In this document: piece after piece, positions 24,534-33,281 of the stretch
Position numbering within the stretch: the first letter of the stretch is position 1
Layout of the letters: the number at the start of each line of letters is the position of its first letter
Source of the DNA: CAYPKG01 sp964411275
GTDB lineage: Bacteria > Bacillota > Clostridia > Christensenellales > CAG-138
Assembly (NCBI GenBank): GCA_964411275.1
Contig: CAYPKG010000002.1
Span: 52,522-116,521 of the forward strand
Reading direction: 5' to 3'
DNA length: 64,000 nt
Translations under genes and position numbers: made by a program
The notes under the pieces: model-generated
Seen by the model: the letters and a program-made list of their open reading frames with translations, nothing else
Told to the model about the DNA's origin: nothing
Databases searched by the model: none

Positions 24534-25211
24534 ATGGAAGATCATCGCTATGTTCCAGAGCTAGAAGGCAATCTCAGAAGCCATATGATCAAAGTACCGG
24601 AGATCATCAATCAGGCCACCGGTATCAGCATATTTGGCAAGCTCATAAAATCCCTTGCGTTTACCACGGACGTGGCGATTATTAAAAATATCAACGCCCA
24701 CGCCATTATTGCGGTATATCCGTTTACCCCCCAGCCATCCATCACCCATGCCATCATGGAGGTTGCGGATGTGCCGGTGTTTTGCGGGGTCGGCGGTGGG
24801 ATTACCGGCGGCAAGCGGACGATTAACATCGCACAGGACGCGGAATTTCAGGGCGCCATGGGGGTTGTGGTCAACGCGCCCACGCCCAACGAGACGATTG
24901 AGGGGTTGAAGCGCATCATCGATATTCCCGTGGTAGCAACCGTGGTATCCGAACACACGGACATCAAGGCGCGCCTTGACGCCGGCGTGGATATCTTTAA
25001 CGTTTCCGGAGGCCAGAAAACCGCTGAAATCGTGCGCATGATCCGGGCGGAGTATCCGTATGTCCCCATCATCGCCACAGGCGGCGTGTCCGTAGACAGC
25101 ATTAGCATGACGCTGGAGGCCGGGGCCAACGCGATTACCTATACGCCTCCCGCCCAGGCGCTGCTGCTAAGAAATATTATGGAAAAATACCGCAGTCAAT
25201 GGGACGATTAA
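24534..25211 (+). CDS. TIM-barrel protein of uncertain activity
   Basis: 225 aa, soluble. Alternating hydrophobic strands and glycine turns suggest a phosphate-binding TIM barrel: IIAVYPFTPQPS, VPVFCGVGGGITGG, GVVVNAPT, IPVVATVVSE, VDIFNVSGGQKT, VPIIATGGVSVDSI, ANAITYTPP. The late IIATGGV and GANAITYTPP segments are like those in phosphate-binding barrels (thiamine-phosphate synthase, NanE, IGPS). Often labelled hydrolase in Clostridia; I see no evidence for a specific reaction. Monocistronic with AAAGGAG and a terminator. Confidence 0.65.
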   Translation: MEDHRYVPELEGNLRSHMIKVPEIINQATGISIFGKLIKSLAFTTDVAIIKNINAHAIIAVYPFTPQPSITHAIMEVADVPVFCGVGGGITGGKRTINIAQDAEFQGAMGVVVNAPTPNETIEGLKRIIDIPVVATVVSEHTDIKARLDAGVDIFNVSGGQKTAEIVRMIRAEYPYVPIIATGGVSVDSISMTLEAGANAITYTPPAQALLLRNIMEKYRSQWDD

Positions 25212-25230
25212 TATTGTAATATTTTTTTAA

Positions 25231-25255
25231 AAAGAGGCCGCGGCCTCTTTTTTTT
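25231..25255 (+). terminator. Rho-independent terminator
   Basis: AAAGAGGCCG (25231-25240) and CGGCCTCTTT (25241-25250) with further T. Confidence 0.9.
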
Positions 25256-25368
25256 GTATTTATTAGAAAAAGATATGTGCATTGATTTCATTTACTAGTA
25301 AAAACTCCCGGTCGTGATTTCCCTCCAAGAAACACATACTAAGCGGGAATTAGAAGGAGGTTCGTCTT

Positions 25369-27078
25369 ATGGACTGGAATATTTTATCTTTTATGATACA
25401 ATTGGCGATTTTTGGGACGGTGATCGCGATCATTGTGCACCGGAAAAAAAAGGCCAGCGGTGGTGCGCCCTCCCGCCCGGTGCGCACAGCCCAAAGCAAT
25501 ATGGAGCTGCAAAAGCTGATCGCCATGCGCTCCAAGCGGCTCAACGAGCCGCTGAGCGAGTCGGTGCGCCCCAATCGCTTTTCAGATATCATCGGTCAGG
25601 ACGAGGGAATTCGGGCATTGCGTGCGGCGCTTTGCGGCCCCAACCCCCAGCATGTGCTGATATTCGGGCCTCCGGGCGTGGGAAAAACCTGCGCTGCGCG
25701 ATTGGTGCTGGAAGAGGCAAAGGCGCGCAAAGATTCGCCCTTTAATGAGGACAGCAAATTCGTGGAGGTGGACGCCACCTGCGTGCGCTTTGACGAACGG
25801 GCAATTGCCGACCCGCTGATGGGCTCCGTGCATGACCCCATTTATCAGGGGGCTGGGAGTCTCGGCACCCAGGGGGTGCCCCAGCCCAAGCCGGGCGCGG
25901 TTTCACGGGCGCACTGCGGGATATTGTTTCTCGACGAGATCGGCGAGCTGCATCCCATGCAGATGAACAAGCTATTGAAGGTATTGGAGGACCGAAGCGT
26001 CAAATTCGAAAGTGCGTATTATTCTTCGGACAACGTAAACATCCCCCAGCACATCCACGACATATTCCAAAACGGCCTGCCCGCCGATTTCCGGCTGGTG
26101 GGGGCTACCACAAGGCGGCCTGAGGAGCTGCCGCCCGCCCTGCGTTCCCGCTGTCTGGAGCTATATTTTCGGGAGCTGGGCCAACCGGAGCTGGAGCGGA
26201 TCGCATTGGGCGCCGTCCGCCGCGCGGGGTACGAAATTGACGGCGGCGCGCTTCATGCGGCGGCTTTGCATGCCCACAGCGGCAGGGATGCGGTGAACAT
26301 CGTGCAGCTGTGTTGCGGGCTTGCGTATGACGCAGGCAGGCGGGAGGTTAAGCTTGAGGATGTGGACTGGGTGGTTCGCACCTGCAACTACGCCCCCAGG
26401 ATGGAGCAGCGCATGCCAAAAGCGCCCCGTATCGGCTGCGCAAGCGGCTTAGCCGTGGCTGGATCGGGGACGGGGCTTGTGCTGGAAATCGAGTGCCTGG
26501 CGGTACCGGTCAAGACGGACAGGCCGGGACGGCTGACCCTCAATGGGGTGGTGGAGGAGGAAGAACTGGATTTGCGGGATCGGAAGCTAAGGCGCAAGTC
26601 CATGGCGATGGGTTCTGTGGAAAATGTGCTGGCAGCCTTTTCCACGGCGCTGGAGTATGATCTGTCCGGGTATGACGTGCGCTTCAACATTCCCGGCGGC
26701 GTTCCAATGGACGGGCCAAGCGCGGGGATCGCCCTGGCCATCGCCCTTTTTAGCGCCTTGACCCGGCAATGCGCGGAGCATCTCACAGCGGCCACAGGGG
26801 AGATTACCATCACCGGCGACGTGCGGCCCGTGGGCGGCGTGCGAGAAAAGCTGGAGGCGGCCGTAAACGCGGGCGCCCGGCGTGTGCTGATCCCGGCGGA
26901 CAATTGGGAGGAGGATTTTGCTGGGCTGCCCATACTGGTGCAGCCTGTCAAACGGCTTCAGGAAGTGCTGTCCCTATCGTTCCTGTCCGGCGGGGTTTTT
27001 CCCGGAGCATGGCAGGAACCCGCTGTGGCACAACCCATCTCCCAGCCGGAGCCGGCATATGCCGCGCTGATTGAATAG
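25369..27078 (+). CDS. lonB: ATP-dependent protease LonB (sporulation type)
   Basis: 569 aa. One N-terminal membrane segment (about residues 5-24), then an AAA+ module with Walker A GPPGVGKT (100-107) and Walker B ILFLDEIGEL, and a C-terminal Lon protease domain with catalytic Ser in MDGPSAGIA and Lys in VGGVREKLEAA. It lacks the large substrate-binding N domain of Lon. In Bacillus LonB is made in the forespore. The neighbour is lon itself, the usual order lonB-lon-ysxC. Confidence 0.93.
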   Translation: MDWNILSFMIQLAIFGTVIAIIVHRKKKASGGAPSRPVRTAQSNMELQKLIAMRSKRLNEPLSESVRPNRFSDIIGQDEGIRALRAALCGPNPQHVLIFGPPGVGKTCAARLVLEEAKARKDSPFNEDSKFVEVDATCVRFDERAIADPLMGSVHDPIYQGAGSLGTQGVPQPKPGAVSRAHCGILFLDEIGELHPMQMNKLLKVLEDRSVKFESAYYSSDNVNIPQHIHDIFQNGLPADFRLVGATTRRPEELPPALRSRCLELYFRELGQPELERIALGAVRRAGYEIDGGALHAAALHAHSGRDAVNIVQLCCGLAYDAGRREVKLEDVDWVVRTCNYAPRMEQRMPKAPRIGCASGLAVAGSGTGLVLEIECLAVPVKTDRPGRLTLNGVVEEEELDLRDRKLRRKSMAMGSVENVLAAFSTALEYDLSGYDVRFNIPGGVPMDGPSAGIALAIALFSALTRQCAEHLTAATGEITITGDVRPVGGVREKLEAAVNAGARRVLIPADNWEEDFAGLPILVQPVKRLQEVLSLSFLSGGVFPGAWQEPAVAQPISQPEPAYAALIE

Positions 27079-27113
27079 AAAGAAACAACTGCGAAAACGC
27101 GTACAGTAATGAT

Positions 27114-27142
27114 TTGCAATGCATTGCTTCACTGGTTATAAT
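27114..27142 (+). promoter_or_regulatory. lon promoter
   Basis: TTGCAA (27114-27119), 17 bp, TATAAT (27137-27142), 20 bp before the lon start. Confidence 0.75.
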
Positions 27143-27162
27143 GAAACCATGAGGTGAAGCAA

Positions 27163-29526
27163 ATGCAGACATTACCGGTAATACCTTTAAGGGGGATCGT
27201 GGTCCTGCCTGGTGAGGTAATCCATTGCGACGCGGGTCGCAAAAAAACACTTGCGGCCATGCAGGCCGCGGCATCCGGCGACGGCGTCGCTTTTTTCTGC
27301 GCACAAAAAGACGCCCAGCGCGCGGAGATTACATTTGACGATTTGAACCTGTTCGGAACCATATGTAAAATCAAGCAGGTATTTCGCATACAGGGGGAAG
27401 GCCTGCACATGCTGGTGACCGGGCTTGCCCGGGCCAAGGTTTCGGAGTTTACGGCGGATGCGCCATATTTCGAGGCGGCTGTGGAAAAACCCAAGGACGA
27501 GGCGGGAGATCCTTTCGTTGTGGAAGCCATGCGCCGAAGGCTGATCGACCGGTTTAATGAGTTTTCCCGGTTAAACGGCAAGCTCACCAGCGATCAGCGC
27601 CAGGAGGTGCTGACATTGACCGATGAGGGAGCGCTGACATACGCCATCGCGCGGCATACCCTGGCCGCCCAGGAGCAGCGCCAGACCCTCTTGGCGGAGA
27701 ATGACGTATTAACACGCATGACGCTCCTGGAGGAGATGCTGGAGATGGAACTGGGGGTATTGCGGGTAGAGCAGCTTTTGTCCCACAAGGTGAAAGAGCG
27801 GCTTGAGCGTAACCAGCAGGAATATGTCCTCAGGGAGAAGATAAAGGTCATTCACGAGGAGCTGGGTGACGATGGCGGCGAGCAGCAGGCCGACGGATAC
27901 ACGAAGCGCATGCGGGAAAAGAACCTCCCTGCCCATGTGCAGGAACGGCTGGAAAAGGAAATCAAGCGGTTGAGGTCCCTGCCCATGGGCTCACACGAGA
28001 GGCCGGTGGCTGAGGGGTATATCGAGTGCATACTGGAGCTTCCATGGATGGAGGAGACAAAGGACAACCTCGACATCGCCCATGCCAGGGCGGTACTGGA
28101 CAAGGATCATTACGGCATGGAAAAGGTCAAGGACAGGATCATTGAATATCTGGCGGTACAGCGGCTGGCTGGAAAGCCAAACGGCCAAATCCTGTGTTTG
28201 GCTGGCCCGCCGGGAGTGGGCAAAACATCCATTGCCGCGGCCATCGCCAAAGCCACTGGACGTAAATTTGTCAGGATGAGCCTGGGCGGCGTGCATGACG
28301 AGGCGGAGATCAGAGGCCACCGGCGCACGTATATCGGCGCGATGCCGGGGCGGGTGATCGCGGCTATGAAGCAGGCGGGCAGCGTAAACCCGGTGATGCT
28401 CTTTGACGAAATCGACAAGCTGGGCAATGACCACCGGGGCGACCCTACCTCAGCCATGCTAGAGGTGCTGGACAGCGCCCAGAATTTCGCGTTCCAGGAT
28501 CATTACCTTGAGATGCCTTATGATCTGTCCAAGGCAATGCTCCTGACCACCGCCAACAATGTGGACGCCATTCCCGGGCCGCTGCGGAACCGGATGGAGA
28601 TAATCGACGTTCCAAGCTACCTGGCGCATGAGAAATGTGAAATCGCGAAACGGCATTTGCTGCCCAGGCAGCTTCAACACAATGGCCTTAAAAAGAGCCA
28701 GCTTCGGATTACGGACGGGCAGATCGCCTCCATCATCGATGGATATACTAGGGAGGCGGGGGTCCGGGAGCTGGAGCGGGTGCTGGGCTCCATTTGCCGC
28801 AAAGCGGCGTGCGAGATCGTAGAAGGCAAAAAACGCGTCACATTGAGCGGGCAAAAGCTCACGGATTATTTGGGCAGGGTGCGGTATTCCCATGACGAGG
28901 CGGAAAAAACGCCTGTTGTTGGGCTTGTCACCGGCCTTGCCTGGACGGCGGTGGGAGGTAAAACGCTCCGGGTTGAAGCGGCTGTGGCGCCAGGCGGCGG
29001 GAGCATTCAGCTCACCGGGCATTTGGGTGACGTGATGCAGGAAAGCGGCCGTGCGGCCATGACATATGTTCGTGCCCACAGTGGCCAGCTGGGGCTTGCG
29101 CCGGATTTTTACCAGAAGCTGGATGTGCACATCCACGTACCGGAGGGTGCGGTACCCAAAGACGGGCCCAGCGCGGGCGTGACGATGGCCACGGCGCTCC
29201 TGAGCGCGTTGGTGGGCATCCCGGTCAATCCTGCCGTCGCCATGACAGGCGAGATCACACTGGGCGGGCGGGTGCTGCCGATTGGGGGATTGCGCGAAAA
29301 GCTGCTGGCAGCTGTCCGGGCAGGGGTGCGCATGGTGGTATTGCCGGAGGGAAACCGCAAGGATTTGATCGAGGTGCCGGAACATGTGTGCCAGGCGCTG
29401 GACATCCGGTTTGTAGAAGGGCTTGACGAGGTATTTGAGCTGGCGCTGATGCGCATGCCCCAACCTTTTTCCGCCCCGTCCGGCCAGGCACAATATCAGG
29501 GCGCGCAGGAAAGCGTGCGCTGTTAA
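27163..29526 (+). CDS. lon: ATP-dependent protease Lon (LonA)
   Basis: 787 aa. N-terminal substrate domain (TLPVIPLRGIVVLPGEV), coiled region to about 290, AAA+ with Walker A GPPGVGKTS (about 348-356) and LFDEIDKLG, and the protease domain with catalytic S670 (KDGPSAGVTM) and K713 (LREKLLAA). Cytosolic hexamer degrading damaged and regulatory proteins. ATG 27163 is preferred to an in-frame GTG at 27154, which lies within the GAGGTG ribosome site. ysxC follows after 10 bp. Confidence 0.96.
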   Translation: MQTLPVIPLRGIVVLPGEVIHCDAGRKKTLAAMQAAASGDGVAFFCAQKDAQRAEITFDDLNLFGTICKIKQVFRIQGEGLHMLVTGLARAKVSEFTADAPYFEAAVEKPKDEAGDPFVVEAMRRRLIDRFNEFSRLNGKLTSDQRQEVLTLTDEGALTYAIARHTLAAQEQRQTLLAENDVLTRMTLLEEMLEMELGVLRVEQLLSHKVKERLERNQQEYVLREKIKVIHEELGDDGGEQQADGYTKRMREKNLPAHVQERLEKEIKRLRSLPMGSHERPVAEGYIECILELPWMEETKDNLDIAHARAVLDKDHYGMEKVKDRIIEYLAVQRLAGKPNGQILCLAGPPGVGKTSIAAAIAKATGRKFVRMSLGGVHDEAEIRGHRRTYIGAMPGRVIAAMKQAGSVNPVMLFDEIDKLGNDHRGDPTSAMLEVLDSAQNFAFQDHYLEMPYDLSKAMLLTTANNVDAIPGPLRNRMEIIDVPSYLAHEKCEIAKRHLLPRQLQHNGLKKSQLRITDGQIASIIDGYTREAGVRELERVLGSICRKAACEIVEGKKRVTLSGQKLTDYLGRVRYSHDEAEKTPVVGLVTGLAWTAVGGKTLRVEAAVAPGGGSIQLTGHLGDVMQESGRAAMTYVRAHSGQLGLAPDFYQKLDVHIHVPEGAVPKDGPSAGVTMATALLSALVGIPVNPAVAMTGEITLGGRVLPIGGLREKLLAAVRAGVRMVVLPEGNRKDLIEVPEHVCQALDIRFVEGLDEVFELALMRMPQPFSAPSGQAQYQGAQESVRC

Positions 29527-29536
29527 GAGGTTTTGA

Positions 29537-30178
29537 ATGGAAGAAAAAGAACTGTTTCGGATTAAGCAGGCGGCGTTTGTCACGTCCGTTGGCCCCGGCG
29601 GGGAATACCCGCCGGAACTGCCTGCGGAAATTGCGGTGGTGGGCAAGTCCAACGTGGGCAAGTCAAGCCTCATCAATTCCCTGTGCAACAACAAAAAACT
29701 GGCGAAAACCTCCCAAAATCCGGGAAAGACCAGATTGATCAATTATTTTCTTCTAAACCGGGAATTCTATCTGGTGGATTTGCCGGGTTATGGGTATGCC
29801 AAGGCATCCAAAGAACAGCAATTGGCTTGGGGGGAGCTGATAGAACAATATCTGTCCTCCGGCCGGGTGACGCATTTATTGCTGTTGTTGGATATTCGCC
29901 ACGCGCCCTCCGCGGAGGATCGCCAAATGTTTCAATGGATCATATACTATGGCATCCCATTTACGCTTGTCGTCACAAAAGCCGACAAACTCACCAGAAG
30001 CAAGCAGAAGCAAGCGGCAAATGTGGCAGCGAAAGATTTGGGAGCGCCGCCGGCGGCCATCGCGTATTCCTCGCAAAGTGCTGTGGGACGGGAAGAATTG
30101 GCAGCGCGGTTGGGCGAAATATATGGGGATGCGCTGCAGTTAAAAAAGGGTATTACAAAATGTGATGAAACTATATGA
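29537..30178 (+). CDS. ysxC: Ribosome biogenesis GTPase YsxC/EngB
   Basis: 213 aa. G1 GKSNVGKSSLIN, G2 region NPGKTRLINYF, G3 DLPGYGYAK, G4 TKADK, and a C-terminal YSSQSAVGREEL (G5). Essential small GTPase acting on 50S maturation. Co-transcribed with lon (10-bp gap), as in many Firmicutes. Confidence 0.96.
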   Translation: MEEKELFRIKQAAFVTSVGPGGEYPPELPAEIAVVGKSNVGKSSLINSLCNNKKLAKTSQNPGKTRLINYFLLNREFYLVDLPGYGYAKASKEQQLAWGELIEQYLSSGRVTHLLLLLDIRHAPSAEDRQMFQWIIYYGIPFTLVVTKADKLTRSKQKQAANVAAKDLGAPPAAIAYSSQSAVGREELAARLGEIYGDALQLKKGITKCDETI

Positions 30179-30186
30179 AAAAACCC

Positions 30187-30215
30187 CTTGACACAGTGAT
30201 ACGCCTTTCGCATAA
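30187..30215 (+). promoter_or_regulatory. Promoter of the zinc-ribbon gene
   Basis: TTGACA (30187-30192), 17 bp, CATAAT (30210-30215). Confidence 0.8.
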
Positions 30216-30253
30216 TATGGTCAACACCCCAACTAAAATGTGCGAGGAAATTG

Positions 30254-30661
30254 ATGATGGGTCTGCATAAATGTCCGCGTTGTGAATTAAACTATATTCG
30301 GGATGACGAAAAGGTATGCAATGTATGCCGCCGTGATATGAAGGGCGTACCGGATGCCGACGAACAGGCGCTTTGCATCGAATGCGGGGAAAACCCCGTT
30401 GTAAACGGGCGGGATCTTTGCGCGTATTGCCTGCGGGAGCTTCGCCGCAGGGAAAAGCTTGACAAGCTGATGGAGCATGCGCAGGAGCCGGATGAGCTTA
30501 CGGAAATCGATGTGGATGAGCTTGACGAGATCGACGTTCCGGTTACCGGGGATATTCCCAGCGAAGAGCTGCAGGAAATCCATAGGAAGTTTGGGGACGA
30601 GGACGACGAGCTTAATTCGGGCGGGGACGATGAGGATGACCAGGAGGAAGAGGACATATAA
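30254..30661 (+). CDS. Zinc-ribbon protein with acidic tail
   Basis: 135 aa. Four CxxC knuckles in the first 60 residues (CPRC, CNVC, CIEC, CAYC) make two probable zinc ribbons; a basic helix (CLRELRRREKLDKLMEHA) follows; the last 60 residues are very acidic (about half Asp/Glu, ending DDEDDQEEEDI). No membrane segment. Has its own near-consensus promoter, which suggests steady expression. A nucleic-acid or RNA-polymerase contact is plausible but unproven; I know no named family member. Confidence 0.7.
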   Translation: MMGLHKCPRCELNYIRDDEKVCNVCRRDMKGVPDADEQALCIECGENPVVNGRDLCAYCLRELRRREKLDKLMEHAQEPDELTEIDVDELDEIDVPVTGDIPSEELQEIHRKFGDEDDELNSGGDDEDDQEEEDI

Positions 30662-30946
30662 TGTCCATCGACAAAGCTAAGGCTTTGTCGATGGGGTCAC
30701 TGCGGTGGGCTTTCCATGCAGCTGCGACCTCGGACGATTGCATCGTCTGTCGGTCTTGCCGCATGTAGGGTGTCAAAATCACCGCGCACAAGGTGAACTG
30801 CCGCGAAGCGGCAGGAGAAGGTCCCCTGGGGGATGTCGCTGATTTTGACGGATTTTACTCTGCTCATCGCATTTCCTGAAGGCCGCGCTTGACGAATAGC
30901 CGCGACTTTCGGCTTTTGCGCTTGAAAAGTGGAAATTGGGGGTAGC
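30662..30946. other. Intergenic region with hairpin and unexplained conserved-looking segment
   Basis: CCATCGACAAAGC (30665-30677) pairs perfectly with GCTTTGTCGATGG (30682-30694), without a T-tract. After it, about 240 bp has no convincing gene. It includes TGCCGC-GAA-GCGGCA near 30798 and, on the minus strand, an ORF piece with SCRFAAVHLVRGDF, a peptide pattern I associate with mis-annotated repeats in Clostridia. Confidence 0.45.
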
Positions 30947-31636
30947 ATGAGGGTTTTTGCCATAGGGGATCTGCATTTATCCGGGGCGGTGAATAAGCCC
31001 ATGGATATTTTCGGAGCCGCGTGGGATCATCATGCCGACAGGATTGCCGCCGCCTGGAATGATCTGGTGTCATCAGAGGATCTGGTGTTGTTGCCGGGGG
31101 ATTTTAGCTGGGCCATGCATTTGGAGGATGTGCTCCCTGATTTTGAATTTCTACGCGGGCTGCCTGGGAAAAAGGCGCTGATTAGAGGAAACCATGATTA
31201 TTGGTGGAGCAGCGTCACAAAGGTGCGCAGGCTATTGCCCGAGGGGACGTACGCTTTGCAAAATGAATGCATCGACATTGGCGGGCTGGAGATTGTGGGC
31301 ACCCGCGGATGGGTTTGTCCAGGCAGCGTGGGGTTTGACCCCAAGGTGGATCAAAAGATATATGACCGGGAGGTCAATCGGCTAAAGCTGTCGCTTTTGG
31401 GGTTAACCGGAAAACCCTCTGTGGCGATGCTGCATTACCCGCCCTTTAACGAGGGCAGGGAGGAGAGCGGCTTTACAAAACTGCTGGAGGAGGCTGGCGT
31501 TCCTTTGGTGGTGTATGGGCATCTTCACGGGCGCAGCTGCAGGATTGCATTTGAAGGAAAGCGAAACGGGGTGGATTACCGGCTGGTCAGTGCCGATCAT
31601 GTGGGATTTGCGCCGAAATTTCTTTTTGAAATATAA
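30947..31636 (+). CDS. Calcineurin-like metallophosphoesterase
   Basis: 229 aa. All metal-binding motifs are visible: GDLHLSG (8-14), LPGDFSWAM, IRGNHDYWW, LHYPPF, YGHLHGRS. A two-metal phosphoesterase of the YmdB/YkuE-like small class; substrate unknown. ATG 30947 follows GGGGGT closely and gives the usual MRVFAIGDLH start. Confidence 0.88.
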   Translation: MRVFAIGDLHLSGAVNKPMDIFGAAWDHHADRIAAAWNDLVSSEDLVLLPGDFSWAMHLEDVLPDFEFLRGLPGKKALIRGNHDYWWSSVTKVRRLLPEGTYALQNECIDIGGLEIVGTRGWVCPGSVGFDPKVDQKIYDREVNRLKLSLLGLTGKPSVAMLHYPPFNEGREESGFTKLLEEAGVPLVVYGHLHGRSCRIAFEGKRNGVDYRLVSADHVGFAPKFLFEI

Positions 31637-31695
31637 GTGATTGGCGATAAGGGGACGCAATGGCGTCCTTTTTTATTTTTATTATGAAAAAATTG

Positions 31696-31722
31696 TGAAA
31701 CCAATAGATTCCACTCATATCT
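31696..31722 (+). promoter_or_regulatory. Possible forespore (sigma-G/F) promoter for SASP
   Basis: TGAAAC (31696-31701), a 14-bp gap, CATATCT (31716-31722). This resembles forespore promoters (TGAATA / CATACTA) and lies about 50 bp before the SASP start. Confidence 0.45.
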
Positions 31723-31774
31723 TCACTTGTTTGGGACAAATTAAGACTATATTCGTGGAAAGGAGGCAAACACA

Positions 31775-31969
31775 ATGGCAAGGAATAATGTACTGGTCCC
31801 CGAAGCCAAAGAGGCAATGGATAGGTTCAAGTCCGAGGTCGCGTCTTCCCTGAACGTGAACCTGAAGCAGGGCTACAATGGCGACTTGACAACCCGCGAA
31901 GCCGGTTCGATCGGCGGCGAGATGGTCAAGCGTATGATCGCGTATGCTGAGCAGAATATGCCTAAGTAA
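31775..31969 (+). CDS. Alpha/beta-type small acid-soluble spore protein
   Basis: 64 aa. Both SASP signatures are present: SEVASSLNVNLKQGYNGDL (including the GPR protease cleavage region) and REAGSIGGEMVKRMI. Coats forespore DNA and is degraded at germination. AAAGGAGG precedes the start. Second copy follows after 38 bp. Confidence 0.96.
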   Translation: MARNNVLVPEAKEAMDRFKSEVASSLNVNLKQGYNGDLTTREAGSIGGEMVKRMIAYAEQNMPK

Positions 31970-32007
31970 CAACGCGGATAAAAAATCTGTAGAAAGGAGC
32001 AACAACA

Positions 32008-32217
32008 ATGGCTAGAAACAGCGTATTGATACCCGAGACCAAATCCTCTCTGGACCAATTCAAGAACGAGGTAGCTTCCTCCCTCAACGTGAACCTGAAG
32101 AAGGGCTACAACGGCGACTTGACCTCCCGCGAGGCTGGTTCCATCGGCGGCGAAATGGTGAAACGCATGATCTCTTATGCGGAACAAAATATGAACAGCG
32201 GCAGCATGATGCGCTAA
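32008..32217 (+). CDS. Alpha/beta-type small acid-soluble spore protein (second copy)
   Basis: 69 aa, about 80% identical to the preceding SASP with a short extra tail (NSGSMMR). EVASSLNVNLKKGYNGDL and REAGSIGGEMVKRMI are intact. Clear tandem duplication, sharing the promoter upstream of the first copy and the terminator after the second. Confidence 0.96.
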   Translation: MARNSVLIPETKSSLDQFKNEVASSLNVNLKKGYNGDLTSREAGSIGGEMVKRMISYAEQNMNSGSMMR

Positions 32218-32231
32218 TGTTCTTTTGAATA

Positions 32232-32266
32232 AAAAAGGCTTCTTCCAATTCGGAGGAAGCCTTTTT
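32232..32266 (+). terminator. Terminator of the SASP pair
   Basis: AAAAAGGCTTCTTCC (32232-32246) pairs with GGAGGAAGCCTTTTT (32252-32266). Confidence 0.95.
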
Positions 32267-32331
32267 GGATAAATGCCGAACACTTGAATGCGGTTTTGCT
32301 GTATAATACAGTTTGAAAGGAAGTTGAGGAT

Positions 32332-33273
32332 ATGACAGACACAACCGCAAAACATTTCTCCACGTGGAAGGTCTATTGCAATAGCAATTTTTGGGCTAAA
32401 CGAGGACAAGGGCGGCCTGGGATAGAAATACCCGTTGGTGTTCGGTTTGATTGGGAGGGACAAGCCTTCTTTGTTCCGTCGGTATATTCCTGCTTTAAGG
32501 GGCTGGTGGTGGATGTTTGCATTGAGACGCCGGCAAAGGAAATCTGCGGGATCCAGGCAGAAATCGAAACACCGCCCGACGGCTTTTCATATACGCCGGA
32601 AATATGGATGAACGGCAGGGCGCTGAAATACCAATGTGGTTGTAGCCTTTCTTGGAATCCCTGTATGCCGGAGGATAATCCGGGAGAGGCGAAAGCCGTA
32701 CTGGACCACTATAACCTTGATCCGGAACAGTGGTGGACAATATCCCGGTATTCCTTCCCATGGGGGCGCTCGCGCAGGCCCGAGATCAACACCCTGAGTC
32801 TGACACTTCACCCGGATTTGGTTGCGTTGCCCGGCCTGGTGTTTCAAGGGAAATTTGCTGGGGAAAGGATCGAGTTTACCCATCCCCAAACTGGCGCAGA
32901 ACATGTGCTGACGGTGGAAAAACTGGAGAGGAAGGAGCTGCCGCGAAATTTCCTGGCGGAGCATTTGCTTGGGTTTCCCAGGCACTACATGGCATTAACA
33001 TATGCCCTTGATTTACCCAGGGAAGGCTTCTCTCTGGTCGACCAAATAAAAAGCGATCCCCTTTACCAAATAAAGGAAAACTCCCAAAGATCTGCAATCG
33101 GCATCATCGGCGGCGCGGACGGGCCGACCGCCATTTACATCACCGGCGGCAAAGCGGAGCCTGGACTGCGGACAGCCTGCTCGTCCCTGCATTACAGCGA
33201 TGAATTTGAAGTTGCCTGGCAGATGATTTTTCACGTAAAAAACCGCGCCGATGTGACCGCGGTACTGATTTAA
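32332..33273 (+). CDS. Unknown protein carrying a GIIGGADGPTAIY motif
   Basis: 313 aa, soluble, no signal or membrane segment. The first about 240 residues contain many Trp/Cys/Pro and a beta-rich pattern that I do not recognise. Residues 256-273 read IGIIGGADGPTAIYITGG, nearly identical to the glycine motif of the beta subunit of sodium-pumping decarboxylases, where it is part of a membrane region; here it sits in a soluble context with a linker on either side. The C-terminal 30 residues (SSLHYSDEFEVAWQMIFHVK) may be a separate strand. Monocistronic, between SASPs and the convergent amidase. Confidence 0.6.
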   Translation: MTDTTAKHFSTWKVYCNSNFWAKRGQGRPGIEIPVGVRFDWEGQAFFVPSVYSCFKGLVVDVCIETPAKEICGIQAEIETPPDGFSYTPEIWMNGRALKYQCGCSLSWNPCMPEDNPGEAKAVLDHYNLDPEQWWTISRYSFPWGRSRRPEINTLSLTLHPDLVALPGLVFQGKFAGERIEFTHPQTGAEHVLTVEKLERKELPRNFLAEHLLGFPRHYMALTYALDLPREGFSLVDQIKSDPLYQIKENSQRSAIGIIGGADGPTAIYITGGKAEPGLRTACSSLHYSDEFEVAWQMIFHVKNRADVTAVLI

Positions 33274-33281
33274 GCCGTTAT

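Noticed and set aside
28459..29742. 427-aa minus-strand ORF
   Set aside because: Shadow of lon.
30697..31002. 101-aa minus-strand ORF
   Set aside because: No ribosome site; overlaps the start of the metallophosphoesterase gene; more likely part of a non-coding repeat.
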